This document shows positions 54,129-63,970 of a stretch of 64,000 nt of DNA, one piece after another (the stretch's first letter is position 1; each line of letters begins with the position of its first letter). The stretch comes from Streptomyces beihaiensis (GTDB lineage: Bacteria; Actinomycetota; Actinomycetes; Streptomycetales; Streptomycetaceae), in NCBI RefSeq assembly GCF_026274175.1, contig NZ_JAPHNL010000112.1:62001-126000 (forward strand), given 5' to 3'. Both the position numbers and the translations under genes were made by a program. The notes under the pieces were generated by a model. That model worked only from the letters and a program-made list of their open reading frames with translations, had not been told where the DNA came from and did not search any database.

Positions 54129-55312
54129 CGCAGACCGCCTGGGACGACGTAGAGCCGCTGCCCGTCCACTCCGCTCCCGTCCCGGCGTACGGCACCGGAT
54201 CGCTGGCCGATCTGCTGCCCACCCTCGGCGCCCACCTGGGCGTACCCGGCTGCACCGCGGCGATATCCGAGCTCGCCCCGGCCGACCGCGTCTGCGTCTT
54301 CCTCATCGACGGGCTCGGCTGGCAGCAGCTGCTCGACCACCCCGACGAGGCCCCCTTCCTCACCTCGCTGGCCGCGTCCTCGCGCGGCGGCACGGGCAGC
54401 CCGATCACCGCCGGCTACCCGGCCACCACCGCGACCTCACTCGCCTCGGTCGGCACCGGGCTGCCGCCCGGCGCCCACGGCCTGCCCGGCTACACCGTCC
54501 GCAACCCGGCCACCGGTGAGCTGATGAACCAGCTCCGCTGGAACCCCTGGACCGACCCGCACGCCTGGCAGCCCCACCCCACCGTCTTCCAGCGCGCCCA
54601 CGAGGCGGGCGTGCACACGGCGCAGGTCTCCGCCCCCGCCTTCGCGTCGACCCCGCTCACCAAGATCGCGCTCAGCGGCGGCACCTTCCACGGCCGTCTC
54701 TCCGGCGAGGACCGCATGGACCTGGCCGCCGAGCAGCTCGCCGCGGGCGACCGCTCGCTCGTCTACACGTACTACAGCGAGGTCGACGGCAAGGGCCACC
54801 GCTTCGGCGTCGACTCCGATCCCTGGCGCGGCCAGGTGATGTACGTCGACCGGCTCGCGCAGCGCCTGGCCGAGCAACTGCCGCCGCGCAGCGCCCTGTA
54901 CGTCACCGCCGACCACGGCATGGTCGACATCCCCTTCGACGAGCGGTCCCGCATCGACTTCGACGAGGACTGGGAACTGCGCGCGGGCGTCGCCCTGTTG
55001 GGTGGCGAGGGCCGCGCCCGCCACGTCTACGCGGTACCCGGCGCCCAGGACGACGTCCTGGCCGTCTGGCGCGAGGTGCTCGGCGAGCAGTTCTGGATCG
55101 CGAGCCGCGACGAGGCGGTCGACGCCGGATGGTTCGGTCCTGACATTGATCAACGTGTGTACGAGCGGCTCGGTGACGTGATCGCGGCCGCACGCGACGA
55201 CGTCGTCATCATCGCCTCGCGCAACGAGCCCAACGAGTCGATGATGGTCGGCAACCACGGGTCGATGACCCCGGCCGAACAACTCGTGCCGCTCCTCGAA
55301 GCCCGCCCCTGA
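54125..55312 (+). CDS. Nucleotide pyrophosphatase/phosphodiesterase-like (alkaline phosphatase superfamily)
   Basis: 395 residues, ATG 54125 overlapping the DUF5998 stop. The metal-binding Asp is in VFLIDGLGWQ (~residue 60), the nucleophilic Thr in GYPATTATSLASVGTG (~100), and further metal ligands in EVDGKGHRFG, TADHGMVDIP and GNHGSMTPAE. No signal peptide, so a cytosolic enzyme. It would cleave phosphodiester or pyrophosphate bonds of an unidentified nucleotide. Coupling to DUF5998 is conserved in the order I recall. Confidence 0.9.
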   Translation: MTQTAWDDVEPLPVHSAPVPAYGTGSLADLLPTLGAHLGVPGCTAAISELAPADRVCVFLIDGLGWQQLLDHPDEAPFLTSLAASSRGGTGSPITAGYPATTATSLASVGTGLPPGAHGLPGYTVRNPATGELMNQLRWNPWTDPHAWQPHPTVFQRAHEAGVHTAQVSAPAFASTPLTKIALSGGTFHGRLSGEDRMDLAAEQLAAGDRSLVYTYYSEVDGKGHRFGVDSDPWRGQVMYVDRLAQRLAEQLPPRSALYVTADHGMVDIPFDERSRIDFDEDWELRAGVALLGGEGRARHVYAVPGAQDDVLAVWREVLGEQFWIASRDEAVDAGWFGPDIDQRVYERLGDVIAAARDDVVIIASRNEPNESMMVGNHGSMTPAEQLVPLLEARP

Positions 55313-55426
55313 CCGCGCCACCGTCACGCCGTCACACCGCCACAGCCACCGCCCGCACAGCCCTTCCGTTTCTCCCTCGCTCTTCGTCCTGCAATTCCCC
55401 GCGAACCGAAAGGTGCTCAACTCCCC

Positions 55427-56077
55427 ATGCCGGAACTGGTGTTCTTCTCCGGAACCATGGACTGCGGGAAGTCGACTCTGGCGCTGCAGATCGCCCACAA
55501 CCGCTCGGCGCGGGGACTTCAGGGTGTGATCTTCACGCGGGACGACCGCGCGGGGGAGGGGAAGCTGTCGTCGCGTCTGGGCCTGGTGACGGACGCGGTG
55601 GAAGCGGGCCCCGGGATGGATCTCTACGGCTATCTGGTGGACCGCATGACGTACGGCGGCAGGATCGACTACGTGATCGTGGACGAGGCCCAGTTCCTCG
55701 CGCCCGAGCAGATCGACCAGCTGGCCCGGATCGTGGACGATCTCTCGCTGGACGTGTTCGCGTTCGGCATCACGACGGACTTCCGCACCAAGCTGTTCCC
55801 GGGCTCGCAGCGGCTGATCGAGCTGGCGGACCGGATCGAGGCGTTGCAGGTGGAGGCGATGTGCTGGTGCGGGGCACGGGCCACGCACAACGCCCGGACG
55901 GTGGGCGGCGAGATGGTGGTGGAGGGCGAGCAGGTGGTCGTCGGGGACGTCGACGTGCCCGCGGAGGAGGTCGGGTACGAGGTGCTGTGCCGCCGCCATC
56001 ACCGCAAGCGGATGACGAGCGCCGCGGCGCGGGCCGGGGTGCTGTCGCCCGACGTGTTGCCGGTCGCTTCGGACTGA
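55427..56077 (+). CDS. tdk: Thymidine kinase
   Basis: 216 residues, ATG 55427. The P-loop is FFSGTMDCGKSTLALQI (~residues 6-22), the catalytic DEAQFL is at ~90, and the nucleotide-lasso and zinc site are AMCWCGARATHNAR with EVLCRRHH. It phosphorylates thymidine in the salvage pathway as a type-II tetramer. The transcription unit is separate from the upstream phosphodiesterase, with a 114-bp gap. Confidence 0.93.
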   Translation: MPELVFFSGTMDCGKSTLALQIAHNRSARGLQGVIFTRDDRAGEGKLSSRLGLVTDAVEAGPGMDLYGYLVDRMTYGGRIDYVIVDEAQFLAPEQIDQLARIVDDLSLDVFAFGITTDFRTKLFPGSQRLIELADRIEALQVEAMCWCGARATHNARTVGGEMVVEGEQVVVGDVDVPAEEVGYEVLCRRHHRKRMTSAAARAGVLSPDVLPVASD

Positions 56078-56516
56078 GGCGGAGAGCACCGAAGGGGCGG
56101 GTCCGTCCGCGCATAGTTGATCAAGGTGTTCGCGGCCACTCCTCTCTGAACGCCTGGTGCGACCTGCCGCTCGCCGCGCTGTGCTGTCTGGTCCTGACCC
56201 TCGCCGCGCGGCCGCGGTCCGTGGCCGATGGGCGAAAACCGGCGGCGGCCTGCTCGTTGAAGTGGACGGCGTGGCCTGTCGTCGCGGTCGTCGTGGCGTT
56301 CCTCGCACGCGTCCGCGGAGGCCGGGCGACCCGGCGGGGCGTGGGCGTGAGGGTGACCGTGGGCATGGGCCTGACGGCGGCCGGGGCGGGGTCCGGACTC
56401 CGTCGCCGCCACGGCCGTCGCAGAGGCCGGCGCGAAGTGTCAGCAGGGACCCCGGTCCTGTTCGGCCGGCCGGGCCTTGCGCGGCAGACGCCGCCCGGCT
56501 GCTCGCCCGAGGCTCC
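56078..56516. other. Intergenic stretch without a supported gene
   Basis: About 440 bp between convergent tdk and the VOC gene. A plus-strand frame contains two hydrophobic runs (LPLAALCCLVLTLAARP and WPVVAVVVAFLARV) but has no start with a ribosome-binding site and continues into the antisense of the VOC gene. It may be a decayed small membrane protein. Confidence 0.45.
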
Positions 56517-57290
56517 TCAGGTCCCCGCCTCCACGACCGTGAAGACCGCCCCTTCGGGGTCGGCCACGGTCGCGACCCGGCCGTGGGAGCTGTCCCGGGC
56601 GGGCCTGACCACATGGCCGCCGAGGTCGGCGACGCGCTCCACGGCGTCGTCGACGTCGTCGACCGCGAAGTAGGTCATCCAGTGCGAGCCGCGGTCGCGC
56701 GGCAGGGCGTGTCCCACGCCGTGCACGGAGGCGACCGGACGGCCTCGCAGATGCAGCGTCAGGTAGTCGAAGTCCGCGGAGACCACGGCCTCTTCCTCGT
56801 AGCCGAAGACCGCCTGGTAGAACTTGGCGACGCTCGCCGTCTCCGCCGTCACCAGCTCGTTCCACGCGACGGTGCCGGGCACCCCGGTCAGCGCCATGCC
56901 CAGATGCTCGGCCGCCTGCCAGATGCCGAACACCGCGCCCGACGGGTCCGAGGCGATCGCGAGGCGCCCCGCCTCCGCGGCGTCCAGCGGACCGACGCCC
57001 ACGGTGCCGCCGCAGTGCCGCACCGTCTCGGCCGTCGCATCGACGTCGTCCGAGGCCAGATACGGGGTCCAGGCGATCGGCAGATGCCGGTCGGCGGGCA
57101 GCCTGCCGATGCCCGCCACCTCCTTGCCGTCGAGCAACGCCCGCACGTACGGGCCCAGCTGCTGCGGCCCCGGCCGGAAGTCCCAGCCGAACAGCGCCCC
57201 GTAGAACTCCTGGGTCGCGGCCATGCCGTGCACCATCAGGCTGACCCAGCAAGGGGTGCCTGGTGCGCGCCGGGCTGCTGCCTCGGTCAT
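56517..57290 (-). CDS. VOC (glyoxalase/bleomycin-resistance) superfamily protein, two domains
   Basis: 257 residues, ATG 57290 with GGAGAG upstream. Two beta-alpha-beta-beta-beta modules are visible, the first starting CWVSLMVHGMAATQEFYGALFGWDF and the second WNELVTAETASVAKFYQAVFGY, each closing with a strand set (SDPSGAVFGIWQ, ADPEGAVFTVVE). Metal ligands are incomplete in the first module. Such proteins bind or modify small molecules or antibiotics; the substrate is unknown. Divergent from the sulfurtransferase gene. Confidence 0.88.
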   Translation of the reverse strand: MTEAAARRAPGTPCWVSLMVHGMAATQEFYGALFGWDFRPGPQQLGPYVRALLDGKEVAGIGRLPADRHLPIAWTPYLASDDVDATAETVRHCGGTVGVGPLDAAEAGRLAIASDPSGAVFGIWQAAEHLGMALTGVPGTVAWNELVTAETASVAKFYQAVFGYEEEAVVSADFDYLTLHLRGRPVASVHGVGHALPRDRGSHWMTYFAVDDVDDAVERVADLGGHVVRPARDSSHGRVATVADPEGAVFTVVEAGT

Positions 57291-57559
57291 CACTCTCTCC
57301 TCGGAACGGGACCCTCGGGCTCTCACCCGGGATCCCACGTCGCATCACGCCCTGCCGATCGTGACACCCCGTGCCGCGCGGCGCTCCCTGGCCGCGCCGA
57401 AACGGCCGGACTCCACGCAGAGGATGCCCGAAAAGGTGTTTCGCCTGCGTTGCGGTGCCATGATCCGGTCTGTACGACCGATGGGGACGCTGGGTAGTCG
57501 AGCGAGCACGGTATCCGACCGGCGGCGCTCGGGCCAGAGCATGAGCAAGGATGGCCCAC

Positions 57560-58417
57560 ATGAATGCCATCATCTCCGCACCCGAACTCGCGAACGAGTT
57601 GGCCGGGAACACTCCGCCGGTCGTGCTCGACGTCCGCTGGCAGATCAGCCTCTCCAGGGCCGCCGGAGCCCCCGAATTCGACGGCAGGGCCGCCTATGCG
57701 GCCGGTCATGTCCCAGGCGCGGTCTACGTCGACCTGGACGGCGAGCTGGCCGGTGACGCGAGCCCGGAACTGGGCCGGCATCCCCTTCCCGACCTGGCCG
57801 TGTTCGGCTCCGCCATGCGGGCGGCGGGCGTTGACGCCGAGCGTGACGTGGTGGTGTACGACGGCGGGCAGGGCTGGGCCGCCGCACGCGCCTGGTGGCT
57901 GCTGCGCTGGACAGGTCACCCCCGTGTGCGCGTCCTTGACGGTGGCCTTCCGGCCTGGCGGGGGCCGCTGGAGAGCGCCGTGCCTTCGCCGCGGCCCGGG
58001 GGTTTCGTCCCCGCGCCGGGTGCCGTCGGTCTCCTGGACGCGGACGGTGCGGCGGCGCTCGCCCGTTCCGGTGTCCTGCTGGACGCGCGGGCAGCCGAAC
58101 GGTATCGCGGTGATGTGGAGCCCATCGACCGTGTGGGTGGTCATATTCCGGGCGCGGTGTCGGCGCCGACGACGGAGAATCTCACCGCCGACGGCCGGTT
58201 CCGCCCGGCGCCCGAGCTCGCCGAGCGGTTCAACTCCCTTGGCGTGGACGGCGGCGCCGGCGAGGTCGGCGTGTACTGCGGCTCGGGCGTGTCGGCCGCC
58301 CACCAGGTGCTGGCGCTCGCCGTGGCGGGGATCGAGGCCCAGCTGTACGTCGGCTCGTGGTCGCAGTGGTCGGCGGACACGGCACGGCCGGTGGCCACGG
58401 GACCCGACCCGCGGTAG
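57560..58417 (+). CDS. Two-domain sulfurtransferase (rhodanese, mercaptopyruvate type)
   Basis: 285 residues. ATG 57560 is preferred over ATG 57551 because AAGGA at 57547 gives correct spacing only there. The N-terminal inactive rhodanese domain has VVLDVRWQI and HVPGAVYVDLDGEL. The C-terminal domain has LLDARAAERYRGDVEPID, GHIPGAVSAP and the active Cys in VYCGSGVSAAH (~residue 237). CGSGV is the mercaptopyruvate-type loop. It transfers sulfur to cyanide, thiols or acceptor proteins in the cytosol. Confidence 0.92.
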   Translation: MNAIISAPELANELAGNTPPVVLDVRWQISLSRAAGAPEFDGRAAYAAGHVPGAVYVDLDGELAGDASPELGRHPLPDLAVFGSAMRAAGVDAERDVVVYDGGQGWAAARAWWLLRWTGHPRVRVLDGGLPAWRGPLESAVPSPRPGGFVPAPGAVGLLDADGAAALARSGVLLDARAAERYRGDVEPIDRVGGHIPGAVSAPTTENLTADGRFRPAPELAERFNSLGVDGGAGEVGVYCGSGVSAAHQVLALAVAGIEAQLYVGSWSQWSADTARPVATGPDPR

Positions 58418-58462
58418 GCGGCAGCCGTGGGTGACTGCCGGTGACGCCCGTGGCAGGGGGCG

Positions 58463-58490
58463 GCACCGGCCTCTCGTCGGGGGCCGGTGC
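58463..58490 (-). terminator. sepH terminator hairpin
   Basis: A 9-bp stem (58463-58471 and 58482-58490) immediately after the minus-strand sepH stop. Confidence 0.65.
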
Positions 58491-59563
58491 TACTCCTGCT
58501 TCTTGCGCCGGGTGCCGAAGACGATCTCGTCCCAGCTCGGCACGGCGGCGCGGCGGCCGGGCCGCACCCCGTCGGCCTCGGCCTGGCGGTCCGTGGTGCC
58601 GGTGAGGCGGTCACGGTGGCCCGCGACGCTGCGCGGCATCAGCACGTCGGCGTACGCGGACCCGGCACCGGCCGACGCGGCGGGCGCCGGAGGCTCCTCG
58701 GCCTCGTCGGCGGCGGACGGCTCCGGGGCGTCCTGCGGTGGCTCGGGCGCGCTCGACGGCCGCTCGGGTACGACGATGTCGCCGCGGTAGCTGGGTACGG
58801 CCTCCAGGAGGCTGGTGAGGGAATCGCGCTCCGAGGAGGCGACCACCGGCAGGTTGTCGTCCGCGGACGGTTCCGACGGCGTCGCCGGGCGCTCCAGCTG
58901 GCGGTCCAGGGCACGATCGAGCGGCCGGTCCCGCGGCAGCCGGGCGATCCGCGGCACGAACGGGACTGTCGGCTCGGGCGACGTGAGGTCGTCGGTGGAC
59001 TCGCCGATCAGCGAGCGCGCCTCGTCGTCCACCGCCTGGACGAGCCGGCGCGGTGGGTCGTACGTCCAGCTCGCCGAGTGCGGTTCGCCCGCGACCCGGT
59101 AGACGAGCAGGACCTCCCAGGTGCCGTCGTCGCGGCGCCAGGAGTCCCACTGGACGGTCTCTTTGTCGGCGCCGCGCAGCAGCAGTCGCTCCTGCACCGC
59201 CTCGCCCAGCTGGGGACCCGTGGACTCGCCGGGGCGGCGCACGGGGGTCTTCCTGGCCCGCTCGGCCATGAACGCGCGCTCCGCGAGCACGGGGCCCTCG
59301 AAGCGGCGGACGCGGTCGACGGGGATGCCCGCGAACTGCGCCACCTCCTCGGCGGAGGCGCCCGCCCGTATCCGGGCCTGGATGTCGCGTGGGCGGAGGT
59401 GGCTCTCCACCTCGATCTCGATCTGGCCGAGGCGCGGACGGTCGCCGCGCACGGCGGCCCGGAGGCGCTCGTCGATCGGAAGCGTGTACTCCGTGCTGTC
59501 CGCAGCCTTCAGCACCAGCCGTGTGCCGTCGTTAGAGACGGCCACGACACGCAGTTCGGGCAT
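58490..59563 (-). CDS. sepH: Septation protein SepH
   Basis: 357 residues, ATG 59563. The N-terminal DUF3071 domain begins MPELRVVAVSNDGTRLVLK and contains an HTH-like segment, LRPRDIQARIRAGASAEEVAQFAG (split), then GIPVDRVRRFEGPVLAERAFMAE. A Pro/Glu/Ser-rich linker (~200-340) leads to a basic C-terminal motif (VPSWDEIVFGTRRK) that binds FtsZ. SepH stimulates FtsZ assembly during sporulation septation. It is a core actinobacterial cell-division protein. Assigned from strong motif recall. Confidence 0.92.
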   Translation of the reverse strand: MPELRVVAVSNDGTRLVLKAADSTEYTLPIDERLRAAVRGDRPRLGQIEIEVESHLRPRDIQARIRAGASAEEVAQFAGIPVDRVRRFEGPVLAERAFMAERARKTPVRRPGESTGPQLGEAVQERLLLRGADKETVQWDSWRRDDGTWEVLLVYRVAGEPHSASWTYDPPRRLVQAVDDEARSLIGESTDDLTSPEPTVPFVPRIARLPRDRPLDRALDRQLERPATPSEPSADDNLPVVASSERDSLTSLLEAVPSYRGDIVVPERPSSAPEPPQDAPEPSAADEAEEPPAPAASAGAGSAYADVLMPRSVAGHRDRLTGTTDRQAEADGVRPGRRAAVPSWDEIVFGTRRKKQE

Positions 59564-59965
59564 GGGGACCTCCCGGGTGGTGCCTGCCGACGTCACGTGC
59601 GTCGCTGCTTCCGCTAGTCGAGTGTGGCCTGCCCGGGTGCAGCCTGCCACAACCTTGCCGAGTTGCCCGGCGTGTCGGGCATGGGCCCTGGATCGCCGTT
59701 ATGGCACGGTTACCAGTTCGCAACGCTAAGTGACTGCCTTCGTCACCCTGTGCAACGAGCCCCCTCTCGGCGGTCCTGGAAGGCCCCGACACCCTGGCGG
59801 GAGACCGGACCCAGGGCTCGCAACAGTACTCCATTCGGGCCACTCTCGTGGATCGGCACGCCGCCGAACTTCTCGCCAGGGGTGCGAGTTGAGGCCGGGA
59901 TGTGCGGGCCCGGCGCCCGGGGCATGGCCGAATCACGTGTCGTGCTTCACGAAATCTCCAGAACT

Positions 59966-59991
59966 GGAACTAACAAGACCGGTCTGACGTC
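59966..59991 (+). promoter_or_regulatory. ECF-type promoter candidate GGAAC-N17-CGTC
   Basis: GGAAC (59966-59970) and CGTC (59988-59991) with a 17-base spacer fit the SigE-type ECF layout, about 90 bases before the downstream start codon. Confidence 0.4.
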
Positions 59992-60012
59992 CCTTTCCTG
60001 TGTGTCATGGAG

Positions 60013-60034
60013 AGTTCGCGTACTCTTGCGAACT
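60013..60034. promoter_or_regulatory. Inverted repeat AGTTCGC-N8-GCGAACT
   Basis: Seven-bp perfect arms around GTACTCTT, which contains a -10-like TACTCT. A repressor bound here would occlude the start site. Confidence 0.45.
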
Positions 60035-60082
60035 TCGTCGGGATGTACGTGGAGATACCGAGAAGGGCGGCAAGGGGCAGGC

Positions 60083-61297
60083 ATGGGCCAGAAGCCGGAA
60101 ACCTCCAAGGACGCAGAGGAAAAGCCCAAGGAGAAGCGGCTCGATCTGAGCGTGCCTCAGGTGGCGGGCAGCGCGGTCGCCGCGGTCGTGGCCGCCAAGC
60201 TCGCTTCCAGCTTCGGTGTCTACGGGACGATCCTGGGCGCAGGCGTCGTCAGCGCCCTGGCCACCTGTGGCGGCACCGTCTTCCAGCACTTCTTCCGGCG
60301 CACGGGCGAGCAGATACGCGACGTCGCCGTACAGACCAAGCCCAAGGGGCGGCAGGTGCCGGTCACCGAGTCGGGGCGGCCGGTGCCGCGGACGTTCCGC
60401 TCGGACGCGTCGATGGACACGACCAAGGCGATGGCCACCGGGGCCGCGCCGCCCGCCGCGCGGCCTCGTGTGTCGGCGCTGCCGACGACCACGACATGGG
60501 GGGTGCCGCGGACACGGGCCCAGGTGGAGCAGCCGCAGCAGCCGCAGCAGCCGTCGGCCGGGACGGCGGACGACGAGCGGACCCAGTTGCTCGACACCGG
60601 CGCGGTCGCCGACCTGCTCGCCGACACCTGCGAGAAGACCCGGCTGCTCGGCACGGTCGGTCCGGTCGACCTGGAGAAGCCCAAGGGCGACCAGAACGAC
60701 CTGAACGCCGTGAACGACCAGGCCGACCAGGCCGACCAGAACGAACACGAGGACCAGGCGACGCGCGTGCTGCGCTCCGAGGAGTTCGGCGGCGCGACCG
60801 TGCACCGCGCGCGCGTGCGCGGCCTGAGCGGCTGGAAGCGCCCGCTGATCGCGGCCGCGGTGGTCTTCGGCGTCACCATGGGCGGCATCACCACGTACGA
60901 ACTGGTCTCCGGATCGAGCTTGAGCGGCGACGACAAGGGAACCACCGTCTGGGACGCGTTCAAGGGCGGTTCCTCGTCCGGCTCCCGGAGCGACCCGGCC
61001 CCGAGCACCTCGTCCCAGCCCTCCGGCGGGGCGAGCACCGGCAGCGGCGACGGCACGCGGCAGGGCGACGGCGACGGTTCTTCGGGCGGCCGGGGCGGTG
61101 CCACGCCCACACCGACGCCGAGCGACGGCAGCAGTCCCGACACGGGCGCCGACACCGGCTCGGGTGCCGACGGCGGCTCCGGCTCCGGTTCGGACGGCAG
61201 CAGTACGAGTCCGACCCCCACGCCGAGCCCGTCGCAGAGCTCGGACCCGGCCGCGACGAGCGGCGCCGGCACCCCGCAGGCGCCGCCGGCCGAGTGA
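60083..61297 (+). CDS. Membrane protein with Gly/Ser/Thr-rich extracellular tail
   Basis: 404 residues, ATG 60083 after AAGGGG. Residues ~20-70 (LDLSVPQVAGSAVAAVVAAK, GTILGAGVVSALATCGG) form a hydrophobic hairpin-like pair, followed by a charged cytosolic region with DERTQLLDTG repeats. A single transmembrane helix near 255-275 (PLIAAAVVFGVTMGGITTY) precedes a long low-complexity Ser/Gly/Thr/Pro tail (~290-404). The layout suggests an envelope-anchored protein with an external stalk. No enzyme motif is seen. It lies divergent from sepH. Confidence 0.75.
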   Translation: MGQKPETSKDAEEKPKEKRLDLSVPQVAGSAVAAVVAAKLASSFGVYGTILGAGVVSALATCGGTVFQHFFRRTGEQIRDVAVQTKPKGRQVPVTESGRPVPRTFRSDASMDTTKAMATGAAPPAARPRVSALPTTTTWGVPRTRAQVEQPQQPQQPSAGTADDERTQLLDTGAVADLLADTCEKTRLLGTVGPVDLEKPKGDQNDLNAVNDQADQADQNEHEDQATRVLRSEEFGGATVHRARVRGLSGWKRPLIAAAVVFGVTMGGITTYELVSGSSLSGDDKGTTVWDAFKGGSSSGSRSDPAPSTSSQPSGGASTGSGDGTRQGDGDGSSGGRGGATPTPTPSDGSSPDTGADTGSGADGGSGSGSDGSSTSPTPTPSPSQSSDPAATSGAGTPQAPPAE

Positions 61298-61317
61298 CGT
61301 GCGAGGACGCGTGAGGA

Positions 61318-62646
61318 TCAGTCGCCCAGGACCCGGCGCAGGTAGGCGTTGCCGAACAGCCGGTCCGGATCGAGCCGGTCGCGCAGCGCCGTGAACTCGC
61401 CGAACCGCGGGTAGGCCGCCGCGAAGTACTCGGCGTCGCGCGTGTGCATCTTGCCCCAGTGCGGACGGCCCTCGTGGGCGGTGAAGATCCGCTCCGCCTC
61501 GGTGAAGTACCGCTGGTAGGGCGTGCCCTTGTACACATGGACGGCGATGTAGGCACTGTCGCGGCCGGACGCCGTCGACAGGGTGATGTCGTCGGCGGGG
61601 GCCGTGCGGACCTCGACCGGGAAGCTGATGCGCAGGTCGGAGCGGTCCACCATGGACTTCAGCTCGCGCAGGGTCTCCACCAGGGCCGCCCGCGGCACCG
61701 CGTACTCCATCTCCACGAAACGCACCCGGCGCGCAGAGGTGAAGACCTTGTAGGGGATGTCCGTGTACGTCCGCGCGGAGAGCGCCCTGCTGGAGATCTT
61801 GGCGATGGCCGGGACCGTCGCGGGCACCGCGCGACCGATCGAGTTCACCACCTGGAACAGGCCGTTGGAGAGCAACTCGTCCTCGACGAACCCGCTGATC
61901 TTCGAGACCGGGGCGGCGGGACCCGCGCTGCGGTTGTTGCGCTTGGTGTTGCAGTTGCCCGTGTGGGGGAACCAGTAGAACTCGAAGTGCTCGTTCTCCG
62001 CGTACAACTCCTCGAAGTCCCGGGTCACCCGGTCGAAGCTCATCGGCTCCTCGCGCGCGCAGAGCAGGAACACCGGCTCCACGGCGAACGTGAGGGCCGT
62101 GACGATGCCGAGCGCGCCGAGCCCGATCCGCGCGGCGGCGAAGATCTCCGGGTTCTCCGTCTCGGAGCAGGTGAGCAGTTCACCTTCGGCCGTCAGCAGT
62201 TCGAGCCCCTTGAGCTGGGCGGAGATGGAGGCGGAGTCCCGGCCGGTGCCGTGGGTGCCGGTGCTGGTGGCGCCGGAGACCGTCTGCTCCATGATGTCGC
62301 CCATGTTGGTCAGCGACAGGCCCTCGCGGGCCAGAGCCATGTTGAGCCGCTTGAGCGGGGTGCCGGCCTCGACCGTGACCGTGCACTTGTCCCGGTCGAT
62401 GCCGCGGATTCCGGTCAACAGTTGAGGGCGTATCAACACCCCGTCCGTGGCAGCCGTCGCCGTGAACGAGTGGCCCGTGCCGACGGCCTTCACCTTCAGG
62501 CCGTCCGCCGCCGCCGCGCGCACGGCCGCGGTCAGCTCCTCCACCGAGGCGGGCGTCACTTCGCGTACGGGCCGCGAGACGACGTTCCCCGCCCAGTTGC
62601 GCCAGGCCTCGCCGCTCTTCGTGGTACCCCGTTGTGCCGTGCTCAT
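61318..62646 (-). CDS. D-arabinono-1,4-lactone oxidase-type flavoprotein
   Basis: 442 residues, ATG 62646. The FAD-binding-4 domain shows [18 protein letters not shown] (covalent-flavin region, His in GHSF), [22 protein letters not shown] and [14 protein letters not shown]. The C-terminal ALO domain has [16 protein letters not shown] and ends [13 protein letters not shown] and [17 protein letters not shown]. It oxidises an aldonolactone with O2 or another acceptor. The physiological substrate in Streptomyces is not established. Divergent from hemH with about 170 bp between. Confidence 0.93.
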   Translation of the reverse strand: MSTAQRGTTKSGEAWRNWAGNVVSRPVREVTPASVEELTAAVRAAAADGLKVKAVGTGHSFTATAATDGVLIRPQLLTGIRGIDRDKCTVTVEAGTPLKRLNMALAREGLSLTNMGDIMEQTVSGATSTGTHGTGRDSASISAQLKGLELLTAEGELLTCSETENPEIFAAARIGLGALGIVTALTFAVEPVFLLCAREEPMSFDRVTRDFEELYAENEHFEFYWFPHTGNCNTKRNNRSAGPAAPVSKISGFVEDELLSNGLFQVVNSIGRAVPATVPAIAKISSRALSARTYTDIPYKVFTSARRVRFVEMEYAVPRAALVETLRELKSMVDRSDLRISFPVEVRTAPADDITLSTASGRDSAYIAVHVYKGTPYQRYFTEAERIFTAHEGRPHWGKMHTRDAEYFAAAYPRFGEFTALRDRLDPDRLFGNAYLRRVLGD

Positions 62647-62820
62647 CGGTCGTTCCTCCCCGCCGCGGAACCGGGTTCCCGTCCAGTTGGAGGGGGATCA
62701 TACTCACGGTTACGCGCCGGTATCCCGTACGGGTGTCCGAGCGGGCCCACCGTCCGTCCGACGGCCGCCCGGCGGCACGCGGTTTCCCGCCTGTCAGTGG
62801 CGGGTGGCAGGATCGAAGAC

Positions 62821-63960
62821 ATGCCAGACGCGCACGCTGCCAGCCCCGACGCCCGCCCCTACGACGCCCTGCTGCTGCTCTCGTTCGGCGGCCCAGAGGG
62901 ACCCGACGACGTCGTCCCGTTCCTGGAGAACGTGACACGCGGCCGCGGCATCCCCAAGGAGCGGCTCAGGGAGGTGGGGCAGCACTACTTCCTGTTCGAC
63001 GGGATCAGCCCCATCAACGACCAGAACCGCGCCCTGCTGGACGCGCTGCGCAAGGACTTCGCCGAGCACGGCCTCGACGTGCCGGTCCACTGGGGCAACC
63101 GCAACTGGTCGCCCTACCTGACCGACACCCTGCGCGAGATGGTCACCGACGGCCGCCGCCGCATCCTGGTGCTCGCCACCAGTGCGTACGCCTCGTACTC
63201 GGGCTGCCGCCAGTACCGCGAGAACCTCGCCGAGGCCCTGGTCACCCTCCAGGAGGAGGGCCTGGAGCTGCCGCAGATCGACAAGCTGCGGCACTATTTC
63301 AACCACCCCGGCTTCGTGCGCCCCATGATCGACGGCGTTCTGAAGTCCCTCGCCGACCTGCCCGAGGACGTCCGCGCGGGCGCCCACATCGCCTTCACCA
63401 CGCACTCCATTCCGAACGCCGCGGCCGACACCTCAGGACCGGTGGAGGACCACGGCGACGGCGGCGCCTATGTGAAGCAGCACCTGGAGGTCGCCCGGCT
63501 GATCGCCGACGCGGTGCGTGAGGAGACCGGCGTCGACCACCCCTGGCAGCTCGTGTACCAGTCGCGCTCCGGCGCCCCTCACATCCCGTGGCTCGAGCCC
63601 GACATCTGTGACCACCTGGAGGAGCGCCACGCCGCCGGGGTCCCGGCCGTCGTCATGGCGCCCATCGGGTTCGTCTCGGATCACATGGAGGTCCTGTACG
63701 ACCTCGACACGGAGGCCACCACCAAGGCCGCGGAGCTGGGCCTCCCGGTGCGCCGCTCGGCCACCGTGGGCGCCGACCCCCGGTTCGCCGCCGCCGTGCG
63801 CGAGCTGGTCCTGGAGCGGGCCGCCGCCGAGCGCGGCCAGGACGTCACGCCCTGCGCCCTGGGCGCGCTCGGCGCGAGCCACGACGTGTGCCCGGTGGGC
63901 TGCTGCCCGGCCCGCACCCCCAAGCCCGCCGCCGCGGGCGCCGACAGCCCGTACGCGTAA
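62821..63960 (+). CDS. hemH: Ferrochelatase (coproporphyrin ferrochelatase type)
   Basis: 379 residues, ATG 62821. Motifs are [38 protein letters not shown] (iron site region), [11 protein letters not shown] with the metal-inserting His, and [19 protein letters not shown] with the Glu. The C terminus carries the four Cys of the [2Fe-2S] cluster (DVTPC...HDVCPVGCC). In Actinobacteria this enzyme inserts iron into coproporphyrin III in the coproheme route (also named cpfC). The next gene starts 10 bases downstream. Confidence 0.96.
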   Translation: MPDAHAASPDARPYDALLLLSFGGPEGPDDVVPFLENVTRGRGIPKERLREVGQHYFLFDGISPINDQNRALLDALRKDFAEHGLDVPVHWGNRNWSPYLTDTLREMVTDGRRRILVLATSAYASYSGCRQYRENLAEALVTLQEEGLELPQIDKLRHYFNHPGFVRPMIDGVLKSLADLPEDVRAGAHIAFTTHSIPNAAADTSGPVEDHGDGGAYVKQHLEVARLIADAVREETGVDHPWQLVYQSRSGAPHIPWLEPDICDHLEERHAAGVPAVVMAPIGFVSDHMEVLYDLDTEATTKAAELGLPVRRSATVGADPRFAAAVRELVLERAAAERGQDVTPCALGALGASHDVCPVGCCPARTPKPAAAGADSPYA

Positions 63961-63970
63961 GGACAGCCAC

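Larger units (their letters stand above)
59564..60082. other. Divergent control region between sepH and a membrane-protein gene
   Basis: No gene is supported in these 519 bp. An ECF-type promoter match lies at 59966-59991, and an inverted repeat straddling a TACTCT -10-like box lies at 60013-60034. The sepH promoter side (59564-59760) shows no clear element. Confidence 0.5.

Noticed and set aside
56100-56500. Possible small membrane protein on the plus strand
   Set aside because: Two hydrophobic runs but no supported start, and the frame continues into antisense of the VOC gene.
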